64,000 nucleotides of DNA from assembly GCF_002261345.1 (NCBI RefSeq), contig NZ_NEVT01000002.1:248001-312000 (forward strand), in the 5' to 3' direction. The notes beneath the pieces are model-generated. The model searched no databases. It was given only the letters and a program-made list of their open reading frames with translations, and was not told the origin of the DNA. The first letter of the stretch is position 1. The number at the start of each line of letters is the position of its first letter. This document shows, one piece after another, positions 17,052 to 25,801 of this stretch. A program made the translations under genes and the position numbers. Origin of the DNA: Bordetella genomosp. 2. Its GTDB lineage: Bacteria; Pseudomonadota; Gammaproteobacteria; Burkholderiales; Burkholderiaceae_B.

Positions 17052-18059
17052 ATGACACCGAGCAGATCGCAGTTGCTATGGATGTACGAAAAGATGGTCG
17101 AGATACGCGAGTACGAAGAGACCATGGCCAAGGTGTATCTGGAGGGCAAGTTGCCGCCCAGGATCCAGAAGGGCCTGGCCTTCGACATCGGTGCCGGGCC
17201 AGTCCCGGGGGAGATGCACCTGGCGGCCGGGCAGGAGCCAGTGGCCGTCGGCGTGTGCGCGCATCTCACGCCGGACGACACCGTGGTGGGCGCGCACCGG
17301 CCGCACCACTTCGCGATCGCCAAGGGGGTGCCGCTCGATGAAATGACGGCCGAAATGTTCGGCAAGGAAACCGGGTTGGGCAAGGGCAAGGGCGGGCACA
17401 TGCACCTGTTCCACCCGCCGACGAAGTTTTCCTGCAGCGGCATCGTCGGCGCGGGCGCGCCGCAGGCCTGCGGCGCGGCGCTGGCAGCCCGCAAGCTAGG
17501 ACGCGACTGGGTAGCGGTGGCTTTCTTCGGCGAGGGCGCGGCCAACCAGGGGGCGTTCCACGAGGCACTGAATTTGGCGGCCCTCTGGAAGCTGCCGGTG
17601 TTGTTCATCGTCGAGGACAACAAGTACGGCATTTCGGTGGAGAAGTCCGACTCGACGGCGGTGCCGTCCAACGACTTGCGGGCGCCGGGCTACGGCATTC
17701 CCGGCGTGCTGGTGGACACCAACGACCCGGTGCGCGTGTTCGAGGCTGCCGGCGCCGCGGTGGCGCGCGCGCGGCGCGGCGACGGGCCGACGCTGATCGA
17801 GGTGAAGACCGACCGCTACCTGGGCCACTTCCAGGGCGACCCGGAGACCTACCGGCCCAAGGACGAAGCCCGGCAACTGCGTACCCGCGACCCGATCGAT
17901 TTGCTGGGTGCGCGCCTGCGCGCGGACGGCGTGCTGGACGACGCGGCCGACCAGACCCTGCGCGCGGCGGTGGGCGAGCGCGTCCAGGCGGCCTACGAGT
18001 TCGGCCGCAGCAGCCCCTATCCGCGTCCCGAGGCCGCCCTGGAAAACGTGTTCGCCTGA
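17052..18059 (+). CDS. acoA: Acetoin/2-oxoacid dehydrogenase E1 alpha, TPP-dependent
   Basis: 335 residues from ATG 17052, with AAGGAG nine bases upstream; an ATG at 17022 is less well placed. The TPP-binding segment is clear (FFGEGAANQGAFHEALNL through VEDNKYGIS, about residues 155-195). GKGKGGHMHLF and the phosphorylation-loop-like DRYLGHFQGDPETYR are also present. With the beta subunit it decarboxylates or cleaves a 2-oxo compound and acylates a lipoyl domain. The sigma54 promoter and AcoR-type activator point to acetoin, as in Cupriavidus and Pseudomonas aco operons, but another 2-oxoacid is possible. Confidence 0.82.
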   Translation: MTPSRSQLLWMYEKMVEIREYEETMAKVYLEGKLPPRIQKGLAFDIGAGPVPGEMHLAAGQEPVAVGVCAHLTPDDTVVGAHRPHHFAIAKGVPLDEMTAEMFGKETGLGKGKGGHMHLFHPPTKFSCSGIVGAGAPQACGAALAARKLGRDWVAVAFFGEGAANQGAFHEALNLAALWKLPVLFIVEDNKYGISVEKSDSTAVPSNDLRAPGYGIPGVLVDTNDPVRVFEAAGAAVARARRGDGPTLIEVKTDRYLGHFQGDPETYRPKDEARQLRTRDPIDLLGARLRADGVLDDAADQTLRAAVGERVQAAYEFGRSSPYPRPEAALENVFA

Positions 18060-18095
18060 GCCGGCGCGCCACGACCCACAACACCGGAGACAGCA

Positions 18096-19154
18096 ATGAG
18101 CAATACAGGAACAGCACGCAGACTCACCATGGCGCAGGCCATATCGGAGGCCATCGGCCAGGAGATGGAGCGCGACGAGCGGGTCTTCGTCATGGGCGAG
18201 GACGTCGGCAAGTATGGCGGCATCTTCAGCGCGACTACGGGCCTGCTCGACCGGTTCGGCAAGGACCGCATCATGGACACGCCCATTTCGGAAACGGCAT
18301 TCATGGGCGCGGCGCTGGGCGCGGCGGCCGAAGGCCTGCGGCCCATCTCGGAGCTGATGTTCGTCGATTTCTTCGGCGTGTGCTTCGACCAGATCTATAA
18401 CCACATTGCCAAGAACACCTACATGTCGGGCGGCGCGGTCAAAGTGCCGCTGGTGATCACGACCGGCATCGGCGGCGGGTACAACGACGCGGCGCAGCAC
18501 TCGCAATGCCTGTATTCCATCTTCGCCCACGTCCCGGGGCTGAAGGTGGTGGTGCCGTCCAATGCGTACGACGCCAAGGGCCTGATGATCCAGGCCATCC
18601 GCGACGACAACCCGGTGGTGTTCCTGTATCACAAGGGCATCATGGGCCTGACGTGGATGTCCTATTTCGAGGGCAGCACCACGCATGTGCCCGCCGAAGC
18701 GTACGCGCTGCCGTTCGGCGAGGCCGCCGTGGTGCGCGAAGGCGCCGACCTGACGATCGTGACGCTGAGCCAGATGGTGCAGAAGTCGCTGGTGGCCGCC
18801 GAGCAGTTGCAGGCCGACGGGATCAGCGCCGAGATCCTCGATCTGCGCACCTTGGTGCCGCTGGACAAGCAGGCCGTGCTGCGCTCGGTGGCCAGGACCG
18901 GCCGGCTGCTGGTCGTCGACGAAGACTACCTGAGCTTCGGCCTGTCCGGCGAGATCGCCGCCATTGTGGCCGAGAACCTTGATAGCGTGGCCCTGAAGGC
19001 GCCCGTGCGCAGGCTGGCGGTGCCCGACGTGCCCATTCCGTTCAGCCGGCCCCTCGAGCAGTTCGCCATCCCGCAGGTCGATGCGATCGCGCAGGCGGCG
19101 CGCGCGCTGGTGTCCGGGGCAGCGCACGCCACCCTGACCACGACGGAGAACTGA
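18096..19154 (+). CDS. acoB: Acetoin/2-oxoacid dehydrogenase E1 beta
   Basis: 352 residues, start 36 bases after the alpha gene with CCGGAGACAGCA upstream. It shows the transketolase-like pyrimidine-binding domain: MGEDVGKYGGIF, DTPISETAFMGAALGAA with the conserved glutamate that activates TPP, and GGGYNDAAQHSQ. The transketolase C-terminal domain follows, with DLRTLVPLDKQAVL. It forms the heterotetramer with the alpha subunit. It is two bases from the lipoyl-domain gene, so the complex genes are tightly packed. Confidence 0.85.
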   Translation: MSNTGTARRLTMAQAISEAIGQEMERDERVFVMGEDVGKYGGIFSATTGLLDRFGKDRIMDTPISETAFMGAALGAAAEGLRPISELMFVDFFGVCFDQIYNHIAKNTYMSGGAVKVPLVITTGIGGGYNDAAQHSQCLYSIFAHVPGLKVVVPSNAYDAKGLMIQAIRDDNPVVFLYHKGIMGLTWMSYFEGSTTHVPAEAYALPFGEAAVVREGADLTIVTLSQMVQKSLVAAEQLQADGISAEILDLRTLVPLDKQAVLRSVARTGRLLVVDEDYLSFGLSGEIAAIVAENLDSVALKAPVRRLAVPDVPIPFSRPLEQFAIPQVDAIAQAARALVSGAAHATLTTTEN

Positions 19155-19155
19155 C

Positions 19156-19401
19156 ATGGCCGATGTTTATCTGGATGATGCCGCCTGGGCCGATACCGAG
19201 GAAGGCACCGAAGCCCTGCTGCAGGAATGGCAGGTGCAGGCGGGTGACCGGGTCGAGGCCGGGCAGGTGCTGGGGGTAGCCGAGCTGGTCAAGACCACGC
19301 ACGACATCGTGGCGCCCGTGGCGGGAGTCGTGGCCAGCCTGGAAGTGGCCGCGGAAGCGAACTTCGGCCGCCAGGCCGTGTTGGCCCGGATCTCGGAGTA
19401 G
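19156..19401 (+). CDS. Free-standing lipoyl-domain protein
   Basis: 81 residues that make up just one biotinyl/lipoyl domain. The lipoylation lysine is K46 in AELVKTTHDI, with the usual hairpin and the GDRVEAGQVLG and VAPVAGVV strands around it. It has no catalytic or E1/E3-binding part. It sits between E1 beta and the E2 catalytic gene and is probably the swinging arm of this dehydrogenase, made as a separate protein instead of as the N-terminus of E2. A glycine-cleavage H-like role is less likely given the neighbours. Confidence 0.8.
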   Translation: MADVYLDDAAWADTEEGTEALLQEWQVQAGDRVEAGQVLGVAELVKTTHDIVAPVAGVVASLEVAAEANFGRQAVLARISE

Positions 19402-19405
19402 CGCC

Positions 19406-20101
19406 ATGAACCCCCCCGAGCCACAGGCCGGCGCCGAGGCCATTCCACTGTCGGGCATGCGCGGCGCCATTGCGCGCGGCATGACTGCGGGCTGGCAGAT
19501 TCCGCGGGTGGCGCATCATGCCGCCGCCGATGTCACGCTGTTGCAGGAGCATCGCCGCGACGAGGCGGCCGCCGGGCGGAAGTGGTCGGTCACGCCCTAC
19601 CTGCTGAAAGCCTTGGCGCTGACGCTGCGCGAGCACCCCCGCATGAACGCCCTGTTGCAGGGCAATGCCGTGGCGCCGCAGGCCGACGTCAACCTGGGTC
19701 TGGCGGTCAGCCTGGACGACGGGCTGATGGTGCCGGTGATCCGCCAGGCCGACCGCCTGTCGGTGGCGCAGCTGGCCGAGCAGGCGCGCCATCTGGCCGA
19801 GGGCGCGCGCGCCGGCACGCTGACGGCTGGCACCTACCAACGCGGCACGTTCACGGTCAGCAACCTGGGCATGACGGCGATCGACAGCTTCACGCCCATC
19901 ATCAACGCGCCGCAGGTCGCCATCCTGGGGGTGACCCGGGTGCGCCACGTGCCCGTGGCCGGCGAGGACGGCCTGCTGGGCACGGCGCCCGTGATGGGCC
20001 TGCACCTGGTGTTCGACCACCGCGCCATCGACGGCTATCCGGCCGCGTGTTTCCTGTCGGCGCTGAAACAGCGCCTGGAAACCCTGGAGGGGCTGCGATG
20101 A
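19406..20101 (+). CDS. E2 acyltransferase catalytic domain without lipoyl domain
   Basis: 231 residues that align with the catalytic core of dihydrolipoamide acyltransferases. It opens with IPLSGMRGAIARGM, continues with the SVTPYLLKALAL helix and AVSLDDGLMVPVIRQAD, and ends with the active-site HRAIDGYPAA (H-x3-DG) near residue 205. The N-terminal lipoyl domain and the small E1/E3-binding domain found in normal E2 proteins are missing. The lipoyl domain is encoded by the gene four bases upstream. How E3 is recruited is unclear. Its stop overlaps the ligase start (ATGA). Confidence 0.82.
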   Translation: MNPPEPQAGAEAIPLSGMRGAIARGMTAGWQIPRVAHHAAADVTLLQEHRRDEAAAGRKWSVTPYLLKALALTLREHPRMNALLQGNAVAPQADVNLGLAVSLDDGLMVPVIRQADRLSVAQLAEQARHLAEGARAGTLTAGTYQRGTFTVSNLGMTAIDSFTPIINAPQVAILGVTRVRHVPVAGEDGLLGTAPVMGLHLVFDHRAIDGYPAACFLSALKQRLETLEGLR

Positions 20102-20802
20102 ACGCCGTCCTGTCCGCCTGCCGGGTGACGAGCTGCGTACAGGAACAGGCCTGGAACGAGGCGCGTCTTGCCCGTCCCGTCGCGCGCCCCACCGTGCAGT
20201 TGTGGCGCTACGCGGGGCCGGGCGTGGTGCTGGGGCGCAGGCAGTACGCCCTGGTCCAGGCCTGCCGGCTGCCCGGCGCCGACGATCTGGTGGTGCGCGG
20301 CGCCGGCGGCGGCGCGGTGCTGACGGGCCCGTGGATGCTCAGCGCCTCCATCCTGCTGCCGCCCGACCATCCTCTGCTGGGCACCGGCGTGGTGGCCAGC
20401 TATCGGTGGCTGGGCGTGCTGCATGCGGGCCTGCTGCGCGACCTGGGCATTGATGCCCATGCGCTGTCGCCCGACGCGGTGCGCCACCACGATGTCGCCG
20501 GCTCCGTGCCGTGGGCCTGCTTCGGTGAGTTGTCGCCCTGGGAAGTGGCGGTGGGTGGCCGCAAGATCGTCGGCCTGGCCCAGGTGCGGCGCAAACAGGG
20601 CGTGCTTCTGGCGTCCGGCACGCTGGTGTCGGCGCCGGCGTGGCCGGTGCTGTGCGACGCACTGGGGCAGCCCGCCGAAGACGCGCGGCGGCTGGCGCGC
20701 CTGACCACGTCGTGCGAGGAACAGCTGGGGGCGCCCGTGCTGATGGAAGTCCTGGCCGAGCGGCTGTCGCTGGCATTGCTCGACCTGCTGGGCCCGCATT
20801 GA
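20098..20802 (+). CDS. Lipoate-protein ligase A family protein
   Basis: 234 residues from ATG 20098, overlapping the E2 gene by four bases. It has the biotin/lipoate ligase fold: an N-terminal LWRYAGPGVVLGRRQ, the VVRGAGGGAVLTGP glycine-rich strand and the lysine-containing VGGRKIVGLAQVRRKQGVLLASGTLV, where the conserved Lys contacts lipoyl-AMP. The obvious role is to lipoylate K46 of the free lipoyl protein in the same operon. It could instead be an octanoyl-transfer enzyme; no LipA-like gene is present. Confidence 0.78.
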   Translation: MNAVLSACRVTSCVQEQAWNEARLARPVARPTVQLWRYAGPGVVLGRRQYALVQACRLPGADDLVVRGAGGGAVLTGPWMLSASILLPPDHPLLGTGVVASYRWLGVLHAGLLRDLGIDAHALSPDAVRHHDVAGSVPWACFGELSPWEVAVGGRKIVGLAQVRRKQGVLLASGTLVSAPAWPVLCDALGQPAEDARRLARLTTSCEEQLGAPVLMEVLAERLSLALLDLLGPH

Positions 20803-20879
20803 AGGTTCGCCGGCATGTGGCCCACGCCGGCAAGAAAAGCACTCATACGGAACCGGATCAATCGATAGAGGAGACAGAC

Positions 20880-21470
20880 ATGGACAACAAGAACGCCTCG
20901 CAGGACAACCGTGGCCCGGCCGTCGCGATGCGCGTGGTGCGCAAGGGCGTGCCGGTCAGCCGCCGCAACTTCCTGGCGGGGTCCGGCGCGGCGCTGGTGG
21001 CGAGCCTGGGCGCGCCCGAGGTGCTGGCCCAATCGGCCCGCGCGGCGCTGACGGCCGATTTCGCGCAGCTGGGGCCCGACACCGCGGCCACCTTGCTGCA
21101 GGTCGCGCGTGACATCTTCCCGCACGACAAGCTGGGCGACAAGTACTACGCCGCGGCGATTCATCCCTACGAAACCCAGGCGGGCCAGGATGCTGCGCTG
21201 AAGGCGCTGATCCGCGAGGGCATCGACGGCCTGGATCGGCAGGCGCGCCAGCGCTTCAAGGCGGCCTACGCGGCCATCCCGTCGGAAATGGACCGCGTCG
21301 CGCTGCTGGTGGAGATCCAGGACACGCCGTTCTTCCAGCGGGTCCGCGGCGACCTGGTCACCAGTCTGTACGACAACAAGGATGTCTGGCCTTTCTTCGG
21401 CTACGAGGGGTCGTCCTGGCAGAAGGGCGGCTACCTGAACCGCGGCTTCGACGACATCGACTGGCTCTGA
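20880..21470 (+). CDS. Tat-exported small subunit of a GMC dehydrogenase (gluconate 2-dehydrogenase subunit 3 family)
   Basis: 196 residues from ATG 20880 (GAGGAGACAGAC upstream). A twin-arginine signal, SRRNFLAGSGAALVAS, lies at about residues 27-42 and ends near VLAQ. The mature part (TLLQVARDIFPHDKLGDKYYA, then TPFFQRVRGDLVTSLYDN and GYEGSSWQKGGYLNRGF) matches the gluconate 2-dehydrogenase subunit 3 family. Such small subunits carry the flavoprotein partner through the Tat system as a pair. It is 36 bases from the GMC oxidoreductase, which lacks its own signal. Confidence 0.8.
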   Translation: MDNKNASQDNRGPAVAMRVVRKGVPVSRRNFLAGSGAALVASLGAPEVLAQSARAALTADFAQLGPDTAATLLQVARDIFPHDKLGDKYYAAAIHPYETQAGQDAALKALIREGIDGLDRQARQRFKAAYAAIPSEMDRVALLVEIQDTPFFQRVRGDLVTSLYDNKDVWPFFGYEGSSWQKGGYLNRGFDDIDWL

Positions 21471-21506
21471 GTCACCGGCCGGGCAATACGACAAGAGGAA
21501 GACAAA

Positions 21507-23081
21507 ATGGATACCAAGTTCGCGCATGACGACGGCGACGTCGTGGTCATCATCGGATCGGGGGCGGGCGGTGCCACGCTGGGCAACGAGCTGGCCCAGC
21601 GTGGCGTGAAAGTCGTCATCCTGGAAGCCGGCAAGCATTTCACCCTGGCCGATTTCGTCAACGACGAATGGGCCATGTTCAAGAAGATCTCCTGGCTCGA
21701 CAAGCGCATTTCGGCGGGCGGCTGGCATCACACCAAGACTTATCCCAACCTGCCCGCCTGGATCGTCAAGGCGGTGGGCGGCTCGACCGTGCACTGGTCG
21801 GGCGTGGCGTTGCGCTTCCAGGAGCACGACTTCCATACGCGCAGCACCTATGGCGCCATCGAGGGCGCGAATGTGCTGGACTGGCCCATCACGCTGGCCG
21901 AGCTCGCGCCCTTCTACGACCTGGCGGAGAAGAAGATCGGCGTGGCCGGGGCGGCGGCCAGCGGCCAGCCGCCGCTGCCCTACAACAACCATGCCAAGGT
22001 GGTGGCCGAAGGCGCGCGGCGCATCGGCTACAAGAATATCGTGCGGCCGGCCGCGACCAATTCCGCGCCCTATGACGGCCGACCGGCGTGTATGCAGATC
22101 GGCTTCTGCATGCAGGGCTGCAAGATCGGCGCGAAATGGTCGACGCTCTATACCGAGGTGCCCAGGGCGCTGGCCACCGGCAACGCGGAGCTGCGGCCCG
22201 AATGCATGGTGCTGAAGATCGAGCACGACAAGGACGGCAAGGCTTCCGGGGTGCTGTACGTGGACGGCAACGGAAAGCAGCAGTTGCAGCGCGCCCGCAT
22301 CGTCTGTGTGGCGGGCAATTCCATCGAATCGCCGCGCCTGCTGCTGAACTCGGCCTCGAGCCTGTTTCCGCAGGGCCTGGCCAACAGTTCGGGCCAGGTG
22401 GGCCGCAACTACATGAACCACGCCACGGCCGCCGCCATCGCGATCCACAAGGGGCCGGTGTATATGAACCGCGGGTTCGACATCGGCGCAGTGGTGGCCG
22501 ACGAGGTGCCGCTCAATGCCAAGCGCGGGTTCGCCGGCGGGTATTACCTGGAAGGGCTGGCGCTGGGCTTCCCCTACACGGCGGCATTCATCAAGCCGGG
22601 CGGCTGGGGGCGCGACCTGGCATCGGCGCTGGAGAACTACGATCGCATGACCGCGATCTGGGTATGCGGCGAAGATCTGGCCCGCGAGGAGAACAGCATC
22701 ACGCTGCATCCGACCGAAAAAGACCAGTACGGACTGCCCGTGCCCATCGTGACCAAGACCTATCACGACAACGACAATGCGATCGCGGCACATGGCCTCA
22801 AGCAGTTCCGGGCGCTGTCCGAGGCGGTGGGCGCCACCCGGGTGATCGACATGCCGGCCTATCCGGCCAGCCACAACATGGGCACCAACCGCATGAGCGC
22901 CAAGGCGTCCGACGGCGTGGTGAACAAATGGGGCCAGGCGCACGACGTCAAGAACCTGTTCGTGTCGGACGGCAGCCAGTTCACCTCCAGCTCGGCCGCC
23001 AACCCGACCTTGACCATCGTCGCGCTGGCCATCCGGCAGGCCAAGTATATTGCCGACGCGATGCAGCGCCGGGAGATCTGA
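21507..23081 (+). CDS. GMC-family FAD oxidoreductase, dehydrogenase large subunit
   Basis: 524 residues with an N-terminal FAD motif VVIIGSGAGGATLGNELA (residues 12-29), GGSTVHWSG for flavin attachment, and the C-terminal GMC signature SHNMGTNRMS with FVSDGSQFTSSSAANPTLTI. It has no signal peptide and is presumably exported with the Tat-signalled small subunit. The usual third, cytochrome c subunit is absent here, so the electron acceptor is unknown. It may oxidise an alcohol or sugar acid in the periplasm. Its place between acoAB and acoR suggests a substrate that yields acetoin or a related 2-oxo compound. Confidence 0.83.
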   Translation: MDTKFAHDDGDVVVIIGSGAGGATLGNELAQRGVKVVILEAGKHFTLADFVNDEWAMFKKISWLDKRISAGGWHHTKTYPNLPAWIVKAVGGSTVHWSGVALRFQEHDFHTRSTYGAIEGANVLDWPITLAELAPFYDLAEKKIGVAGAAASGQPPLPYNNHAKVVAEGARRIGYKNIVRPAATNSAPYDGRPACMQIGFCMQGCKIGAKWSTLYTEVPRALATGNAELRPECMVLKIEHDKDGKASGVLYVDGNGKQQLQRARIVCVAGNSIESPRLLLNSASSLFPQGLANSSGQVGRNYMNHATAAAIAIHKGPVYMNRGFDIGAVVADEVPLNAKRGFAGGYYLEGLALGFPYTAAFIKPGGWGRDLASALENYDRMTAIWVCGEDLAREENSITLHPTEKDQYGLPVPIVTKTYHDNDNAIAAHGLKQFRALSEAVGATRVIDMPAYPASHNMGTNRMSAKASDGVVNKWGQAHDVKNLFVSDGSQFTSSSAANPTLTIVALAIRQAKYIADAMQRREI

Positions 23082-23233
23082 CGCGCGGGCCGCTGCGGGG
23101 ACGGATGCCGGCCACAGGCCGCCACCGCCCGCGTCGCTGGCGGCCGCCTGGTGTATCATCGATTCGATACGACGAGAGGCCCACACAAGAGCGGGCCCGA
23201 TCCGGGAAGCGGCGCGCGGCCTGGGAGACAAGC

Positions 23234-25192
23234 ATGCTGCGAAGCGAACAGCGCGAACACATTGAACGCATCATCACGCTCGCCAACGCCGGCGGGCAGG
23301 CCGTCGCGGCCAACGAGATCGAGCGCTCCTGGCTGCGTTGCGTCCACGATTACGGCATGGACCCCACCCGCCCGGAGCCGGCGCGCATTCTCGAGGCGCA
23401 CGAGCTGCGCGAACACCAGGACCAGATCGAAGGGTTCCTCGGGGTGGCTCGCATCGGCATGGAGCAGTTGTACAAGCGCGTGTCGTCGCTGGGCTACGTG
23501 CTGCTGCTGACCGACGCCGATGGCGTGGCGGTGGATTTTATCGGCAACGATGCCTTGCGCAACGACCTGAAGCGCGCCGGGCTGTACCTGGGCGCCGACT
23601 GGAGCGAACTGCGCGCCGGTACCTGCGGCGTGGGCACCTGTATCGTCGAGCAGGCCGCCGTCACCTGCCACCGCACCGACCACTTCGATGCGTCGCACAT
23701 CGCCCTGACCTGCAACAGCGCGCCACTGTTCGATCCCACCGGCGGGTTCATGGGGGTGCTGGACGTCTCGTCGCTCAAGGCCGACGGCCCGCGGGAAAGC
23801 CAGCACCTGGCCCTGCAGATCACTGCCATGTATGCGCAGATGATCGAGAACTCCAATTTCCTGAGCTATTTCGGCGACCACTGGATACTGCGCCTGGGCC
23901 TGGCCGGGTCGCTGGTCGATATCGCCAACGATATCCTGTTGGCTTTCGATGCCGACGGCGTGGTGGCGGGCATGAACCGCAATGCCCGCTGCACGCTGGC
24001 GCCCGGCGGCGACGCGAGCGCCTGTACGGGACAGCCTCTGACCGCCATTTTCGACGCCGCGCTGGGCGAGATCCTGCAAGCGGTGCACATGCCGCCGTCC
24101 GCCGAGCGCACGACGCTGCGCACGCACGGCGGCCAGACCTATTTCGTCAACGCCATCGCGCCGCGCGCCCGCAAGCCGGCGGCGCGCGCGCCGGCCGAAC
24201 TGCCGGCCCTGCCGCACGAGGCGCTGCGGGTGTTGGCGGGACACGACCCGGCCATGCAGCGCCTGATCGGCCAGGCCCAACGGCTGGCCAGCAAGCCGGT
24301 CAATATCCTGGTGCACGGCGAGACGGGTACGGGCAAGGAGGTGCTGGCCAAGGCGATCCACGTGGCGGGCCCGCGGCGCGAGCGGCCGTTCGTGGCCGTC
24401 AACTGCGCGGCGATCCCCGAGACGCTGATCGAAAGCGAGCTGTTCGGCTACGTGGCCGGCACGTTCACGGGCGCCCGCGCCAACGGCCAGCGCGGGTTGA
24501 TCCTGCAGGCCGACGGCGGCACGCTGTTCCTGGACGAGATCGGCGACATGCCGATACACCTGCAGAGCAGGCTGCTGCGCGTGCTGTCCGAGCGCGAAGT
24601 GGTGCCGCTGGGTGCGCAGCGGCCCACGCCGGTCGACCTGCGGGTGGTGGCGGCTTCGCACCGGGACCTGCGCCAGCTGATTGCGCAGGGCACGTTCCGC
24701 GAAGACCTGTATTACCGGCTCAGCGGCGCCACGTTGCATCTTCCCGCCTTGCGTGACCGCGAAGACCGCGAGTACTTGCTCGACCTGATCGCCGGCCAGG
24801 AAGCGCACGAGCTGGGCGTGGCGCCGTATTTCGACGGCGCGGCGCGCCAGGCGCTGCTGGGCTATGCGTGGCCCGGCAATGTGCGCCAACTGCGCAACAT
24901 GCTGCGTTTCGCCCTGGCGATGAGCGACGACGGGAACCTGACCCTCGAGACGCTGCCGCCCGAGCTGTTCGAGCATGCCACCGGCGGCCGCGAGCCGGTG
25001 GCGCTGCCGGCCGGTGCCGAGGCGCCGCCGCCCGCCGGCGCGGCCAGCGGCGAGGCCGGGCCATTGCTGGCTTTGCTGCAGCGGCACCGTTGGCACGTGC
25101 CGTCGGTGGCCAGGGAGCTCGGTCTGGCGCGCGCCACGGTCTACCGGCGCATGGAAAAACTGGGCATCGCGCCGTCGTCCCGCCAGCAATAG
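23234..25192 (+). CDS. acoR: AcoR-type sigma54-dependent activator
   Basis: 652 residues from ATG 23234 (GGGAGACAAGC upstream). A GAF sensor occupies roughly residues 75-190, an AAA+ domain residues 335-570 and a Fis-type HTH the last 45 (SVARELGLARATVYRRMEKLG). Walker A is GETGTGKE. The sigma54-contact loop reads GTFTGA rather than GAFTGA, which is common among AcoR proteins. It should bind the palindromes at 16797-16838 and drive the RpoN promoter at 16970. It lies at the end of the cluster in the same direction. Confidence 0.87.
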   Translation: MLRSEQREHIERIITLANAGGQAVAANEIERSWLRCVHDYGMDPTRPEPARILEAHELREHQDQIEGFLGVARIGMEQLYKRVSSLGYVLLLTDADGVAVDFIGNDALRNDLKRAGLYLGADWSELRAGTCGVGTCIVEQAAVTCHRTDHFDASHIALTCNSAPLFDPTGGFMGVLDVSSLKADGPRESQHLALQITAMYAQMIENSNFLSYFGDHWILRLGLAGSLVDIANDILLAFDADGVVAGMNRNARCTLAPGGDASACTGQPLTAIFDAALGEILQAVHMPPSAERTTLRTHGGQTYFVNAIAPRARKPAARAPAELPALPHEALRVLAGHDPAMQRLIGQAQRLASKPVNILVHGETGTGKEVLAKAIHVAGPRRERPFVAVNCAAIPETLIESELFGYVAGTFTGARANGQRGLILQADGGTLFLDEIGDMPIHLQSRLLRVLSEREVVPLGAQRPTPVDLRVVAASHRDLRQLIAQGTFREDLYYRLSGATLHLPALRDREDREYLLDLIAGQEAHELGVAPYFDGAARQALLGYAWPGNVRQLRNMLRFALAMSDDGNLTLETLPPELFEHATGGREPVALPAGAEAPPPAGAASGEAGPLLALLQRHRWHVPSVARELGLARATVYRRMEKLGIAPSSRQQ

Positions 25193-25208
25193 GGGGCGGC
25201 GCGCGCCG

Positions 25209-25694
25209 CTACTTCAGCAGCGCCGCGTTCTTGGCCAGCACCGCATCGGCGCACTGGGCGTCCAGGTGGCCGCCCGGCGCGCCCGCCACGCCGATGGCGC
25301 CGATGACCTGGTCGCCGCGCTTGAGCGGCACGCCGCCGCCCAGCAGCAGGAACCCGGGGATGTCGGTCAGGTTGGCGGCGCCGGGGTTCTTCTGGGCGTT
25401 TTCCATGATGGCCAGGGTCGGCGCCTTGGCGGAAGCCGAGGTGAAGGCCTTGGCGCGGCTGGCTTCGATGGTGTGCGGGCCGGCGTTGTCGGCGCGCGCG
25501 AAGGCTTGCAGCTGCCCGCTGCCGTCGACCACGGCGGCGCTCACCGCGTAGCCTTGTGCCTGGCATGCCGCCACGGTTTCGGTGGCGAGCTTCTGGGCGT
25601 CGGCCAGGGCCAGCTTGTGGGTCGTGACCACGGCCGCGCCGGCGGCCTGCGAAACGGCGGCAAAGCAGAGCAGGGCAAGGGATTTTCGCATCAT
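25209..25694 (-). CDS. Exported HbpS/GlcG-family (DUF336) protein
   Basis: 161 residues from ATG 25694 (or 25691). It has a cleavable signal peptide ending near AGAA, then the single GlcG/HbpS fold: ADAQKLATETVAACQAQGY, AVSAAVVDGSGQLQAF, and the glycine-rich GFLLLGGGVPLKRGDQVIGAIGV. Members bind haem or act as accessory proteins in two-component sensing and alcohol or organic-acid use. It lies 108 bases downstream of a FixJ-type response regulator gene, with a perfect palindrome between them, so it is a likely regulator target. It could be a periplasmic partner of the sensor kinase. Confidence 0.78.
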   Translation of the reverse strand: MMRKSLALLCFAAVSQAAGAAVVTTHKLALADAQKLATETVAACQAQGYAVSAAVVDGSGQLQAFARADNAGPHTIEASRAKAFTSASAKAPTLAIMENAQKNPGAANLTDIPGFLLLGGGVPLKRGDQVIGAIGVAGAPGGHLDAQCADAVLAKNAALLK

Positions 25695-25780
25695 GTCGGT
25701 GTCCTCGAAGCGTATCGGAAAGGGAACCGACAGCTTAATGACGAGGCGCGCCGGCCGCCATGCGCACGGCCACGGCACGG

Positions 25781-25800
25781 CCTCCGTAGCGCTACGGAGG
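25781..25800. promoter_or_regulatory. Perfect palindrome, probable FixJ-type response-regulator site
   Basis: CCTCCGTAGCGCTACGGAGG, a perfect 20-base palindrome with core CCGTA-N4-TACGG. It lies between the response regulator stop and the HbpS-like gene start, 86 bases from the latter. No T-tract follows on either strand, so it is not a standard terminator. The same core recurs at 27906-27919 before the kinase gene. Confidence 0.55.
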
Positions 25801-25801
25801 C

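Noticed and set aside
20400-23231. 943-codon open frame on the minus strand
   Set aside because: Lies opposite the lipoate ligase, the Tat small subunit and the GMC oxidoreductase, all with intact motifs; no recognisable domain in the shadow.
25781-25800. Perfect palindrome considered as a transcription terminator
   Set aside because: No T-run follows on either strand, and the same core recurs before the kinase gene, so an operator is more likely.
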